A stretch of 64,000 bases of DNA from Galbula dea (Eukaryota; Chordata; Aves; Piciformes; Galbulidae). Shown here piece after piece: positions 1-14,536 of the stretch. Where the stretch lies: assembly GCA_013399015.1 (NCBI GenBank), contig VWZX01010570.1:186001-250000 (forward strand), read 5' to 3'. The notes beneath the pieces were generated by a model, which was not told where the DNA came from, did no database searches, and saw nothing but the letters and a program-made list of their open reading frames with translations. The translations under genes and the position numbers were made by a program. How positions within the stretch are numbered: the first letter of the stretch is position 1; every line of letters starts with the position of its first letter.

Positions 1-1944
1 AAAAAGTGCTGCAGAGCATTTTTGTGCTATCAAAATTGCAGTGTTATTGAGGATGAATCAATGTCTGCCTGCCCATAGTTTCCCTTCGGGAGCACCATGG
101 CTGGGAAGCTGCCTCCTGTAGGGAAAGCTGCACACTGCTGCTGCTACACTGAAAAAAAGTCTGCATCTTGACTTTTTGCAGCTTTCCCAGGCCTTGAGGG
201 TAACACATCTGGATTGTGCCAGGAGTTGAGGTTTTTCCATTTTAGCAGATCCACAAAAAACCCCAAACCAAACAAAAACCCCAACAAAACAAAAAAGTAT
301 ATGCAGACACATAAAATTGGTATTTAAGGTTACTTTGGGCTTATACACACACCTTTCATGTTGTTAAGAGGGAAATGGAAGCTAGCTTGCCTACAGCCAT
401 TTACAGTGAATAGCAAATAAAAGTTAATCTTAGGACAGAACTACCTGAGCCAGTGAAATCAAGAGGCCAATTCTGCAATGAAACAGTTACTCAGGTAGAG
501 CAGACAGCACAGAAGCAGCGTTGTATGGCTACAGTCAGAGAGTATAGGGAGGATACTCCTAGGATATGCCCAGCTGTGTTGAATTTCAGCTAGAATGATG
601 ATTTGGGGTTTATGCAGTTCAAAGCTGTTCTAACATTACACAGGGATAGATGTGTACAGAGTAACAGAAAATGGCAGTATTTATGATGCCTCATCATGTT
701 TCCACATGCTCATTTGGAAAAAGATGGAAAGCAAATATTAAGTACAGCTTTCTAGTGTTTTGTTTCTTTTATCTTTTCAGTTTTTCCACCATTAGAAAAA
801 GCAAACAAAATATAATAGTAGGACTCCTTTCAAGTAACATCCCAGTAGGTGGGTGTACTAGCAGTACTGTATCAATATTAAGCTTGGACTTTCATATTAA
901 GAGTTGGTCTGCCAATTTAATACATTGTAAATGGTATCTTACATTTGTTTATCTTTTAAAACAAACTTCATAGTTCTACTAAGTAACACCTTCCTGAATG
1001 TCAAAACAAACAGGGTTTGAAATTTAATGACATTGTAAAGATCTCAGTCCAATTTCTTTGTGCAACCTACCATATGATATCCTTTCAAAAATCTTTGGGT
1101 TGAAGTACTGGGCTGACAGCAGGGTCTTAATCATAGCCTTAAGCAATTATTTCATTGGTATCTATTTCTCCTCCCATTCCTGTTCTGCTTCGTCAGTTTA
1201 CTTTTACTATTTTTAGGTCAGGAGCGTCTTTCATTATGAGTTTGTGCAGCAAGAACCCCAAGATGTTTTATTAAAACCTAGCAAATGCTAATATCAATGC
1301 AATGCACAGCGACTGCAGGTACTTTTATAGTTATATTATGAGAGAACTTCCACCCCCGAGAAAGAAGTTGCACCTCTGCACTTAACACATCATTTGAAAT
1401 GCAAAAGATACACATGCATTCAATATGGGCTTTCCAAAGTTTTTCATAAAAGGCTGCAGTTTAAGCACTGATTTATCTTAACCACATTTGACTTTTCATC
1501 ATATTAGACAGATGTTTGCAATTATTTCTTCAGTAAGCAGTGCTACTGCAACTCGGACAATAAAGGAATGCTATGAACAGAAGTAGAAAATTCATATTTT
1601 TAGCAGTTCAACTAAAGAGAACACTTAAGGTTTTTCCTCCTTTTTTCCATTTGCTTCTGAGTCTGATTATCTAGCTCTCTGGCAGCGAAAACATTTGGAA
1701 TAAAAATAGAACCCACAATTTGAAACTACTGCGTCTTGCTTTAATTTGCTTCTCCCTTTAATACATGAGCCTCTTACTGAGATGAGGGAAGCCTTTCAGC
1801 CAAAGAGAATTTACCAGAACAAAAGAAGTTTTGCAGAACTCACATGCTTATGACTGCTGGCATATTTTCCAATACAACTCCTCCAAAATACAGAGTGAAA
1901 TCAAGCACAAAAAGAGATTCCGATCAAGTGACAGGATGCAGTGT
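1..1944. other. AT-rich non-coding stretch, no gene seen
   Basis: No open reading frame here looks like a known protein, and none has convincing splice sites. An A/C-rich low-complexity patch lies at about 254-297. By position the stretch is either upstream intergenic DNA or part of a long 5' intron of TNFAIP8L3. Confidence 0.6.
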
Positions 1945-2091
1945 TTCACAGAATCACAGAATGTTGGGAGCTGGAAGGGACTTCGAAAGATCATCTAGTC
2001 CAACCCCCTGCCAGAGCAGGATTCCCTAGAACAGGTCACACAGAAATGTGTCCAGTTGGGTCTGGAATATCTCCAGAGAAGGAGACTCCAC
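1945..2091 (-). repeat. CR1 LINE 3'-end fragment
   Basis: Read on the minus strand, this ends with the CR1 3' terminus: on the plus strand it opens with TCACAGAATCACAGAATG, then the GGAAGGGAC and TCATCTAGTCCAACCCCCTG blocks typical of avian CR1. It is 5'-truncated, as most CR1 copies are. Confidence 0.88.
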
Positions 2092-3000
2092 AAGTGAAAT
2101 GCACACCATAATGTAGAATATTTCCTACACACACAAAAAAATGTTATCCTGAATTTGCTTTCGATGTGAGCAGACAGAGTAACCTTTGCCAAAAAAAACT
2201 ATATATCCTTAACTCTGTCTCATTTTCAACTCTGATAGTCTGTTAGTTACAAACTCTAATCTTTCTGGAAAGTGTCATTATAATAGCCAAATGACCCTTG
2301 CTGGCTGCAACTTCAGAGCTTCTGAGCCTCGTTCATTGATCAGTTACCTAATCACCAAGTTACAGGTGATTTTTAACACAAACATTGATTTCCAAAGTGT
2401 AAGCATAGGCAGCTCCATTGCAGAGGCACATAAAAACATAGCTGAAAAAGTGAAAGAAGGCCACCTGATTATTCTTATCCTTCCTTCTCTGCAGGAAGCT
2501 GAAAAAACAGACTGTGTTAAACCACAAGATCATGGTGCACCAGTTTTGTGTATCTTATGCTATCAGATCACATTCACAATCCATTCTCATCTTCCTAGAT
2601 TCAATTGAGATTAATCCCTCCTAGCATCACCTCAGGTGTTACTGATCCTTAATTGCTACAGCAAGCACTGCCCTACGGACTGCAGACTGCCCTCCTCTCT
2701 CTGGAAGCTAACGTTCCTTCAGAAGCCAGGTGCAGCCACCTCCTGTGCCAGCTGGCTTTGAAAGCAGAAAAAGAGCTAGTCTAAGTCATCAGCAAACTAC
2801 ACTCAGAGGTCTGTCAGCAATAGCTTGTGTTTACACATTGTATAGCCACCAGCAGTTACTGACACCTAATGGTAAAGTTCCCTGAAAAAAATACCACAAT
2901 ATAACTGCCTCCCATAGATATTTGTAAATGCAGGTTTCCCAATACGCACTAGAAGCACTTTGTAAGTATAAGTTACACTTGGAAAAAAGGAAGATAGATT

Positions 3001-3037
3001 TCACAGAGTCACAGAATGTTAGGAGTTGGAAGGGACT
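3001..3037 (-). repeat. Very short CR1 3'-end fragment
   Basis: TCACAGAGTCACAGAATG followed by a GGAGTTGGAAGGGACT block is the reverse complement of the CR1 3' terminus. Only about 37 bases are recognisable. Confidence 0.7.
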
Positions 3038-3300
3038 ATTTCTCCTCAATTAAATATTCACCAAGTACTCCCAGCCTACAAACTGATGATGTGTTGTTTT
3101 ACAGCTTAGGAGTGCAGCGAGGCTAGGAGGCAAAATAATATCAAATGCAGTTTCTGAGGAGCAGATACATTTTCTGGCAAACCTGACAATGTAATTTTAT
3201 ACATTAAACATCTAGGGTTTTTATTTTAATCTTGTTACAACAAAGCCATATATAGCAGGAAAAGAGAAGTCTTACAAAAGTAAAACTGTTCCTGAAGTGA

Positions 3301-3330
3301 CCTAAGATAGACTAAACAGACTATCTTAGG
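3301..3330. repeat. Perfect 10-bp inverted repeat with 10-base loop
   Basis: CCTAAGATAG at 3301-3310 is the exact reverse complement of CTATCTTAGG at 3321-3330. It could fold as a small hairpin. No transposon ends or gene are associated with it. Confidence 0.6.
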
Positions 3331-6300
3331 AATCTGATTTTTAATCAAAAGAAAAAAGTCACCACAAAGGAATGTTAGAATCTATGAATTATAGTTAGCC
3401 TTAACACCTTTCTTCAAGTTACATTTTCCAGAGTCCAGTTGTGAATTCCAGCCTCATCCTCACCCATGAGGGAAAGACTTATGACACTTCAGCCTTCCTC
3501 CCTCAGACTTTGGTTTCCATGCAAAGTAAGGAGTTGAGGTGCCTTCCAAGTGGTCTCTCAACTGAATGCTGTGAGGATCAAGTCTTAAGATGCTCTGCCG
3601 AGTCTATTACCGGGAACACCAAAGCCTTCATTCAGATTTTATGAATTTAAAATATGGCAAGGCTAAAAATACTGGCTCTTTTCAGCTCCAGGCTACAGAA
3701 AGAGAAAAATGCAGACTGCCTTATGGAGATAGGACTCCAAACCAAGTAGTCTTGCCTTCCATTTACATACAGGCCAGTCTTTGGGGCTAATAAGTTGGGA
3801 ACTTGTGAACTCAAAGATTTCTCTTAAGTTTTACCATATGGGGGAGACAAGGGAAAAGTGATTTTTTTCCTCTCAGTGTGCGCTACAAAATTGCTCTAGG
3901 CTACACAAGGAAAACATCAGAGCAAAATTACTGAAATACAATGCATGAACAGGAGTACTACAGAAAGCAATTGGCATAATGTTCAGCTACTCTGCTGCCA
4001 GAAATAAACTAATCAAGCCTTGATGATATTCATTTGAATACTAAAGGAGAAGTTAAACATTCTTCTGCCTTTTAGATGAGAATAAAGTACCTCAACAGAA
4101 AGCAGCTGAAATACAATAGAATGACATTCCCAGGGACCATATGAGCTTACACTGTAAGAAAACACCATTTCTGTGAACGCCACTTGAGCATAGAGCAAGT
4201 ATTTGCTTATACTGGTTAACCCAACAGTTTCCTCTCTTTCTTTCAGACTGCTAAAGAATATATCTGCTTTAAAAACACAAGCAGCATAAAAATCCCCAGA
4301 AAACCACACAACCTAAACAAGCAAAAATTCAAACACTGCCAAACTAACCTTAATACTAAATCACAGAGCAAACAAGAGTCCTTTAAATACATGGTCAGAC
4401 AGACTGGTGGATGTGTTACCACACATGATTCCAGCAGAGTTGACTCCTTGGCTTATGCAGGACTTTGCAGAATGCCCTGCCAGACACCACTATAAGTTTA
4501 TGACTAGAGAATTAGAGCTTCAGGTTTTTATGTTTAGATTGGCTTCTTTCAGCAACAACAACAACAACAAAAAAACCCCCAGCAAGTTCCACAAGTAGTT
4601 GGATCAGCACTTAATTCCATGAGATAATAAAACTGTAACAACCACCCAGACAAACCACAGTTCCACCTGCACCTGCTGCCAGAGCAATATAGAAGGACCA
4701 CAAAAACCCTACCCTATACATACCAGATAGAGCCATATTTGCAGGTAGTTTCCACACATGCCCCAGTATACTGCTGTAGGCTGCACAAAATGGTCACCAA
4801 GTCAGATCAAGGCTCCATCCAGCCCAGTACATAACTCACAACATCAAATATCCAGACAAGAGCAGAGTACATTGTAATACCAACAAAAAAATTTTTCAAA
4901 GCTTCTAACTAACAGCCCCAAACTCTGCCAAGTTAAAAGACATGCCAGCAGCACCAAGAAGCTGCACACTCACCTTGCAAGTTGTACATCCTGTGTTTTA
5001 GCCTTCTACAACTGCATTCTCTTCCATGCTCTCCTACAACAACCACTGCCTCTTACTGCTTCTCTTCCATTTCAAGCACCAGGTGAAGCTGGTCAGTGAA
5101 GTCCTTGATTTGCTGATGAGGAGCACCTTGGGCTGTGAGTCAGACAGCAGCTACTCACTTTGGCCTGGGCTCTCCCCTAGAAAGGTTACCAGATTACCAT
5201 CTTGCATCCTGGCACCACCATTCTTTTCTTATTTTGTGCCAGATACATTTCCCATGACAGGCTGCAGAACTGTCTCACACCCTGGAGGTGAAGACATGGG
5301 AGTTTTACATCCTGATAGAGGTTGTGACTCTCAGGTTAGCCACGAGACTGTCAATACACAGCCCTCTATCCCTTCCAGCTGGGGCTTTCCCAGCTTTCAG
5401 GGGCTATGACAAGAAGCAGTGTTAACGTGTACCTCCCATGACTGCGTCTTGTATATCTCAGGTGCATAGACCAAAATCTGACTCTATGGTTCATGTTATT
5501 TTGAGCCATTAATTAATTTTATCCTCCCTTTGGAGCTTGCAGTCTGCTGTGTGGTTTCCCAGTTCTGATACTCCCATACTCAACAAGAAAAATAATAAGA
5601 GGATCACAGAGAACAATCTTCCATCCCTTCCAAAGGAAAAATTAAATCTGCAGTATTGACAATGTCATCTGCAAGTAGCAATTGCAGAGTAGGGGTACAA
5701 AGCAAGGCATAAAAAGATTCTTCAAGTATTAAAGCAGCTCTGTGGAAATGCTCAATTGCCATCTTGGACTGTGAAAATCACACTGTTAGAGCCTACAAGG
5801 AACACAGCACTGAAGTAGGCAAATGGAAATTTAAAATTAATTTACTATCCCAGTAGCAGTTTAGTCTAGGTGAAAGTTCTCAATCTGGAAATGATGTTAT
5901 TTGGGTCCCTCTTTCACATCCTTCACCATACCTTTCAGAGTTGCTAAGAAACAGGAGCATTACAGAAGAGTAATCATTCCTACTCCATTCTAAATTGCAG
6001 TCAATTAGCCGATGTGTTAAGTGGGATTCCTAGCATGAGAAGAAGGAGATATAGTTTATGTTTATATGTTATGGTTTGTGTTTAAATGCACAAACCAATG
6101 ACTGAAGAACTGAAGATTCCTTTTAAATCAGAATGGTCAAATGACAATTTGGAAAGTTTACATTTCCCCAAATGTCTTATAATACTTGGGTAGAATAAAG
6201 GAACCATGATTAGCTGTGTCCCAAAATCTGTCCTTTTGCAGGCCTTAATGAAAATTCTCAGCTTGAGTGTGAAATCTCATGGGTACAAAGACAAAGATGA

Positions 6301-9300
6301 TGTGATTAGATAAATTGTTGTAAACAGATAATTGCTCTCTGACGTAGGTAGTGTGTAGAGCAGCAAGAGGTTTACAGCTTAGGAGAAGGTGGGAAGTAAA
6401 AGATGCTGCTGGGCTTTTTTAATTTTTTTTTTTTAGAAAATGTGAAGCTATACTTTTTATATGGAAATAAAACAAAAAAGGAAGGAGAATCAAGTACAAA
6501 TTATTTGGCAATAAAAATGTTTAGGTTACATAAATATATCTGATTACCCATGTCTTCTGCATTTCTTATTTACTTGCATAAGTTTAAACACCAGGGTCTT
6601 GAACAGAAATATGTCTTGGCTTTCTCATATGGCAGGGAATTTTCTAATTAGTGCCTTTGTTGTAGGTAGCTGTAGTCAAAGCACTTTGTCATTTGATTTC
6701 CAAACATGACTGAAGCTTTGGTATTTCATCACGGCAAAGGAATGACCAAGGACCAGCTATATGATGCTCAGGACAGATCTGTCATTATCTTTCTAGCAAA
6801 TACTACTTCTTAACTAAGTCAAGTAAGGGAATTGTAATACCTCAGAAACTGATTGCCTTTTGGTTTTGCTCTGTACAATTTCATATAGAGAGGCTTTCCA
6901 TAACTCCTGCTTGGAGAGGGAAAGAAAGTGTTGCTTGAGCATCTTTCTTTTCCAAATAGGGATGTTACAGAAAGACCTTTCTAACACAAATTGAATGGTC
7001 TTCTCAGTTCTCACTGAGGAGAGACTGTCCTAGACTATCTAGGTGCTAAGTGTTAACATTAACAGACAGCTGGATCTACAGTTAGCCTTCATTTTAGTGA
7101 TTATTTATAAGAGCCAACATCTTATGTGGTGGTTTGTTAAGCAGGATATACTCTGCAACCAAAACTTGAAAGACATGTGTGTTCAGTATGCTTCACAAGC
7201 TTTCAAATTATAAAAAGTGGAAAATATGTTTTAAATCCATAAATTTTTAATATATGTGTGTATTTGTGTGTGTGGCTGAGATTCAAAAGTTACTGCTCTG
7301 CTTATCTCTCAAGCCTCTATTTTCCTTCCATTCCGTAATGGTATAAAGATTGATACATCTTGTAAGAAATCAATTATTATTTCATTTCACTACTGATTGG
7401 GATGCCAGAGAGCTTTTAAGATGTATTGTAAATAAAGAGTTTGACAGAGGCCACATTGGCTGTGACTCAAAAGAGAAGCTATCATAATTTTTGGAGCACC
7501 TAAGTGCTATTTTGGAAGGGAGCTGAACAACTAGCTGTCATCAAAGGGGCAGAAGAACTGTAAAGTGCACTATCAGCAGGGAGGGATGCAGCCCTGACCT
7601 AGGAGAAGAAGATGTATTCATTGCACAGCCACAAGCACGTAATGAATTATTTAATTGAGCAGAACTGGGGGTGGAAGGGTGATAAGGCTCTCCCTTTGAG
7701 CTCTCCTTTCTCTATCTATCCAGCTCTGACTGCAAAATTCATTTAGGTAATATAAGTCTCCATAAGATACGGTCCAATAAGGACCTATGGTCTATATACC
7801 GCTAAGGGCTTATGTTGGCCTTAAGCAATTTGAAAAGTTTTGCAGTGATTCTTTATAAGTTCCATTGCCCACAGATAATATATTATTAAGGAAAATCTTC
7901 AGTTCTGGGCATAAAAGATTATCCATGGTTGGTTGACAAGAGCTTTACAGAAGCTTGTTGGCTTGTGAGAAAGCAGTTTCAAAAAGCATGGTGGACATTC
8001 CACAAAAATCTATTGAAGTACATAAATGTGTATTTTAATGTGCAGTTACTCTTTGAATGTCATTGTGAAAATGTAGTGAGGTGTGGTGTAATTCAATGAA
8101 ATGGTGAGTTTTGTTGCTAATTCCCAAATCTTGTGCATCATTTTATTGTAAGGAATGTTATCAGAGGGACTGACATAACATGGTGGCTTTAAATTATCCT
8201 TTAGGAGATCAATCTGTGAATAAAACTAACCACGAGTTAGAGTAGCTCAACTATAATAATCACAGACTCATCCACTGTCTTGTGAATGTTCTTTGGCTAA
8301 TGCCTCACAAACTGTCTCTCCTCTGGCCTAGCTCCTAAGGACTTTCAGAATAAGTACTGTATAAGTACACCAGGAGTAGCCAGGGTTCTGGCTGCCCATA
8401 TTCAATGTAAAGGAAAAGCAGGGGTATACTGCACAGTCAGAAACTGCCATCCCCCTGTCCAAGACTCATAATTCACTACCTTAATTCTATCACTCTCAGC
8501 AAGAACTACCACCATATCATCTCCCACACAATGATGGTTGCATGCCCTAAAAGCATCAATTTAGATGGTAGTTCTGTGCCCAGAAAGCTCTAGGTCCTGA
8601 AAACAACGTAAAGAAGCCTTTATTGAAAACAGTAGACAGTTCTGTAAATGCCAATCCCTTAATCTGCAGTCACATGGAGGAGCATGGCTGGGCAATTCCA
8701 CTCTGGAGGAAGAAAAGCAGCATGTGTCTAGCTGCATTTTGCCTGCAAGTCTGAATACTGTTGAACATTGTTTGAGGGAAGTTCTTATAAAGGCTGGTGG
8801 AGATGTGGATGCGTGACAAATAGATTTGGCCTCATGAATCCTCTGACTAAAGCTCCTACCAATGGCACGAGCAGCGATAGCCACTATTACAGCCTATGAA
8901 TTATCATAGCAGCAAGGGAGGAGCTGGCAGGATGTAGACACTAGGCAAGGACTGCATTCCTGCATTCCCAGGGGCGTGCTCTGGCAGATCTCTGTGCTCC
9001 AGTGTTTCAGCTTTCAAAAGGAGCTTTTGGAAGGAGGCTATGGAATAGCCACTCGGTTTCCACTTGACAGAAAGCAGCAGTTCAGACCCACTAGCTGTAG
9101 ATTCTTTTTAAAGAACAACCCTAGAAATGAATCAGTGAAAAGTGTAGCACAAAATAGGCTGCTGTTTCAACTGGCAACTGCAAAATACACTTGTATTGGG
9201 CTATTTCTGTCTTCCTTGTACAAGAATAACTCCCATCATTTTAAATCGTTTTTCCAAGTAACACGATCTGTTTCATTTTCCAGCACTAATGGAGGAGAAA

Positions 9301-12300
9301 CCTTTATTTAAATCCTGTAAAAGATCATCAGTAACTTGATGAACCTGAAACAGAGCTAAATAAATATGCCAGATACCCAAATGAACTTGCTATCAACATC
9401 AAGGTACTGGAAAAAAAAAAATAATCCAGATTAATTCTTTGAGTGGCAAACTTCCAACCCCAGCAGTAAAGGCAGGCCCTATGTACTCTGGAGCAGAGAA
9501 TCATTTAGCATAGAACAAAGACAACTCTGAAGCATCTATGAGTATAGCCAGCTATAGGAAGGCTGATCTGCCAAGGAATAAGCACTCAATATTCTACTGC
9601 AATGATTTTCAAAGTTTTGTTTTATCTTTCAGATTAACTTTTCTTCATTTGAGAGTGCTTATATGGTAAATTTAAGCTTATGGATAATTGACTAGGTTTT
9701 CTCAGTTACCTTTTCCACTGACATCTTGGAAAGAGTTCATGGGCTGCTCTGTTTTGCATATGTCCACCCAGTTCTACAGTCTAGAGACTCAGCCTGTGTA
9801 AGCAACTTTCTATAGTATGTGTATACATAGGAAACAAACTCAAACCTCTGGGGCAAGTTGTGACATTTTTTCTGTCTCTCAAGCTGGTATAAGTGCTATA
9901 CAGTACATGGGCACTGGTGCATAACATCTCTATAAATGTGTTTCATGCAGTACAAGTAGGAAAGGGAATGCTTTATGATTTAGTGGGAGGTTTTTGTTCT
10001 GCATTTTTGGTTTTAATTACTCTGTCTTTATTTGTCTGCTATACATCATGGACTTACATCTAGCTGTAGCTTGAACAGCATAGGCACTACCACAGAAGTC
10101 AGTGTTTTCTGTGCTGCGCTGTTTTCTGGTTGGTTTGTTGTCTTTTTCTAACATGGCTATTATCAAAGAATGAACAATACAAATATAATGGAGCCATCAG
10201 AAATTATAAGCTTTGAAGCTCTGTATAACAACATGCCTAAATAAAAGCAAGTACTTAAGCACTGCCAGCAGCAGTTATATGGGCAAGAAAGAAACCTTTC
10301 ATACATTGAATACCTACAGAGAGACTTCTACTGATTGCCACCACATGAAAGGATACCAAAGAGGAGATGTGTTAGACTTCATTTGGTCAAGGTTAATGCA
10401 TTAACTACTTGAATAATGAAAAAACAGAAGACAGAGAAGTTCAAAAAAAAAAAAAGTAATCCTGATTTAATTGGAAAGCATCACTCAGATGGCTTCTTTA
10501 GTAATTGTTGGAAGCCATCCCAACTCTATATATTTAGAAGTGATATAATTCAACTCATAAATAATTTCTTAATAAGCAACAGTGCTCCCAAAGTATGTGA
10601 TTTAATCCTGCAGAGCTTATGAAAAATAGGGCTGTTCCCTTTGTATGTCATGTGTTTAGAACACTTTATGACAATGATAATTTTTCCACTGTATATGTTA
10701 GAAGCAGAGCATCCCAATAAATGCATGTGGTATCCTATGAAATCACAAAGGCTTTGGACAGTAGGTAGTAACCAGAGTTGAAACTATTACTGTCAGTCCT
10801 ACAGTGTCACAGAGATGTAATTATAATATCATTAGGGTATACACATAACTGTATGCAAGATTAGACCTGATTAAAAGGCAGTCTTTACACTGCTGAAAGG
10901 CCAGGAAAATCTAGTGATGCTATGTTGTCATTAGGAATGAAAATTTAGAGATGTGTGTATATACATATTTATGCATATAAATGCACACAGGGTTTTTTGA
11001 GGGGTTGTTTTTGTTTGTTTTGCTTTTTTTTTTTTCCCAAAAGGACACTAGATCTACAAGTCCAAGGTCACTGTCAGCTTTGTTACTTTGAAGAGGAGCA
11101 GAGAGCTGGATTCCCTATTGCACAACAGGAACAATTCACTTTTCCAGCCAAAATCTCTGCAGCAAAGCTAATGCAAATAGCAGGCACAGGAAGAAAGGGC
11201 TGTCTGGCTGCCTGGGAGATTGACAGGAAATAATATGGAATTTTACAAAAAATACATGCATTTCCAACAAAATTTCAACCAGTCAACATTTTTTATCAAT
11301 ATAGCTTAATAATGACATTTCCAGCTTGTAGCAATGCTAGGGATAGCCCATAATTCATGAATTTCCCTGTGCTCAACTGTTTAAGTAGATACAGCCACAA
11401 TATTTGTCTCATCTTAAGCCTCTTTAGGTCCAGAGGGCTTTTTGTTCTTCAACCTATTAAAAATAAACCTGATGAGAGGAGTGCTCCCTCCCTCAGTATA
11501 GAACTGTACCAGTTTGTCAGTGCAGCTGGAACTATTCCAGCACACATCAGAGAATTTAGCTTCTTACTCTAAAGAGCAAATAGTTTCAGAGGTTGGATCT
11601 GTACCTTGGGACAGGAGATATAGAAAAGAGCACAAATTATTTTTTATTCAAAAGTTATGTATTTCTCTGACTTCAGCAAATTTCAGCAACACTTGGACTT
11701 ATCTGTGGATGTTATTTAATATGGCTATTAAACATTAGATTACATGAACAGGGTTACTTTAGTATGGGTAAAAATTTAGGACATATGTGGAAAGATATGA
11801 GAAGGGGAAGGGGAAATCAAGATTTTTCTAAATCAGTTACACACTAAGGTCTCTTCATTTTACTCAGAACTTATCCTATAAAATGACAAAGCTATTTGCA
11901 TGAATAAGTTTCAGCAGTGCTTGGCTGTGAAAACCCTGGCTGTTAAAGGAGGATGTTTTGATTAGTTTTAACTTGCTTTGCGTTTAAAAAAAGTAACAAA
12001 TAGTGCTGAAAATCAGCAAGGTGCCAAGACTGGCAACTGGGAGTCCCCTGAGCCACCAGCCATTCTAATCAGGGTACTGCTGAAAAGCACTGTTTGGAGA
12101 GCTGCTCTCTGGCAATGGAGAAAGAAACAGCTTTTCATTCATCTTCTTCCCACTTGAGTGGGTTAGTCAGAGCTAAGCGAGTAGAATAGGCTCATTATTG
12201 TAACTGCTTAAAAGATAAGGATTTTATATTTGGTGTGAAGGTGGCTTTGCTGGTGTTACTGCAGTTAGTTAGGGCTCAAAAGTGTTGCTTTGCTCCACTT

Positions 12301-13694
12301 AGATCATTCAGTTAATTTCTGTACATCTCAATTAGGGAAAGCAGACTAAACAGCTTTGCTCTCTGAAATTCATTCATGAGCTGTGCTGCAGTGTAACATT
12401 GCGAATGCTGCATGGAATCAGAGGAAACTTTATCCACTGAATCTTTTAAATGTTTGGCATAAACATCTCTGTTACCATAAAATTCAGCTAAGCATTTTCC
12501 CCTCCCCAAGTAAACATGAGGTCTGAAACATTAAGCCAACAGTGGTTGTCTTAAGCTGCAAGTCCAAAAAATTCAGCAAAAGGCAGCAATTAGAACTAAC
12601 TGACACTTTGGGAATTGCTGTAGTTACAAAACACTGTTGCTGGAAAATATCACATTGTATATTGCATGTGAAAGAAAAATGTAGTTGTGAAAGGGAAACA
12701 ATGACCCTTCAGAATCTGATGCTTTCCTTCCATGTTATCCCAAGGGTTGCATCATGGATCTGTTTCTCATGCTAACATTTCCATACAGATTACTTACCTG
12801 TAAAACAAAGAGAGATGTGTTGTAGATTTTCTGGGTCAAATGAATACCTACAAACAACTTGGAAAAATAAATAAAATCAAATTTTCATAGCAACATACCC
12901 TTAACACTTTCATACTAGACACTGTCAGAGGTCTAAAGTGGCTTTTGCAGGGGTTTTCATTCAAAGACAAAAGTCCATTTTTCTTGTATAAAAAAGAAAG
13001 GGGGAAAGATTTCAGAAGCAGGATTTGAAGAACAGTGTGTGATTGCAGTTGCCCATATTTAACCAACACACATTAACTGCTATATGTGATAAGAATGACA
13101 GCCAAGAAATAACATAGAACTTACAGTTCCAGGGATCTTATAAATCATAAGAGCTTGGCAGAATTAGCCTATAATACTTCAAAACTTCGAGGGTTTTAAT
13201 CATCCACTGCACACATTTCTCCACTGCTATCTCTGAAGCTGTTGTGTCATTTACTGCTTTAGTGACCCAAGCCTTTTGTCTCTTCACTTCTGAAGCTAAA
13301 GCAAAGGTAATGTCATTAACAGTCATTCCTAAGTCTAGCTATTGAAAAAGTGTTTTATATTCTCTCATTCCAGATTAATTGCATAATTATTTTATTGGAG
13401 GGGGAGGGGAATGAGTCAAGGACAGACTCAGTAAGATTTCAGCTTGTTCTCTGTTTGTCAAATAGTCATAGTGAAAAATAAACATAACTAAAAGAAAACA
13501 GAAAATACTTCTTCTCTGCATTTACTGATCCAGGAGAGCCTGAGTACGAGAAAGACATACTTTTTAAATTTAGGACATTAATTCAGGCAGTAGCCACCAT
13601 GCAATGCATGATTATCTTCCAGTATCTGTGGGAAAATAGAATGGTAACACCAAGTAAAGAAAGTTAAAAAAAAGAAAAAGAAAGTTAAGAAAGC

Positions 13695-13989
13695 TGGTGA
13701 GGGACTTTTTAGGACTTAAGTAGTGATAGGATTAGCGAGAATGGATGCAAACTACAGAAGGCTAGATTTAGATTAGATATTAGGAGGAAGTTCTTCAGCA
13801 TGAGGATGGTGAGACAGTGGAACAGGTTGCCCAGAGATGTGGTGGAAGCATCATCCCTGGAAGCTTTTGAGGCCAGGCTGAATGGGACTCTGGGCAATCT
13901 AACCTAGTGGATGGTGTCCCTGCCAGGCAGGAGGTTGGAATTAGATGACCTTTAAGGTCCCTTCCAACTCTGGTGGTTCTGTGATTCTA
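13695..13989 (+). repeat. CR1 LINE 3'-end fragment
   Basis: Plus-oriented CR1 tail. It carries the segment corresponding to the ORF2 C-terminus (TTAGATTAGATATTAGGAGG and AACAGGTTGCCCAGAGATG blocks), then GGTCCCTTCCAACTC and a terminal TTCTGTGATTC. Confidence 0.93.
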
Positions 13990-14051
13990 AGTATCCTGCA
14001 CAGAGAGACCCAGTCTGAGACACACGATGCAGGGAATTTCAAAAAAATATG

Positions 14052-14114
14052 GGCAGAGTAGAGGGGGAGGAGAACCTCCCTCGATCTGCAGATCACACTC
14101 TTCTTAATGCATCC
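14052..14114 (-). repeat. Internal CR1 fragment
   Basis: The stretch around GGAGGAGAACCTCCCTCGAT matches, with few differences, the upstream end of the CR1 copy near 57511-57579, which shares the GAGAAC-TCCCTCGA-CTG core and a CTTAA-GCATCC end. It is a separate truncated piece in minus orientation. Confidence 0.65.
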
Positions 14115-14536
14115 ATATCCTGTTCTGTTCTCCTGCTGTTGCTATAGGATAACCCGGGGGCATTCTTATCTAATTGCATAAACAATGAGCAGAAAGCAAC
14201 CACTGCTGCAGAAAGCCTTCAATCAAATTATACATTTGTGTGCTTTTAAATGGAGACTGAAGCCTTAAAAAGGAATGACTGTATACCTGTCATTCATTAC
14301 TATTATTCCATATGCCAAAATTACACCAAAGAGTTTTCTATGGGTTTGCAACACAAAACTTAGAGAAGAGTGTGCTCTGAATGTAGGTATTGCTGTACTG
14401 CTCATAGGGAATATACTGCTAGCAGGAACATTTAGATAAACTCTCTCAAGATGAATCATAGAAATTTTACAAGCAGTCATTATTAATTTAATGAAACTTC
14501 CCAGGACAATTTAAGCCAAGAGAGAAAGTTTTCAGT

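Larger units (their letters stand above)
2092..13694. other. Long non-coding stretch with small repeats only
   Basis: About 11.6 kb with no recognisable exon. It holds a tiny CR1 3' end (about 3001-3037), a short hairpin (3301-3330), a CAA-type run near 4555-4570, a TG-rich patch near 7248-7274 and T-rich runs near 11000-11036. The longest reading frames (for example 127 codons at 5026-5409) show no known domain. Confidence 0.55.

Noticed and set aside
5026..5409. 127-codon plus-strand frame
   Set aside because: Composition is unremarkable, no family is recognised, and it is isolated in non-coding DNA.
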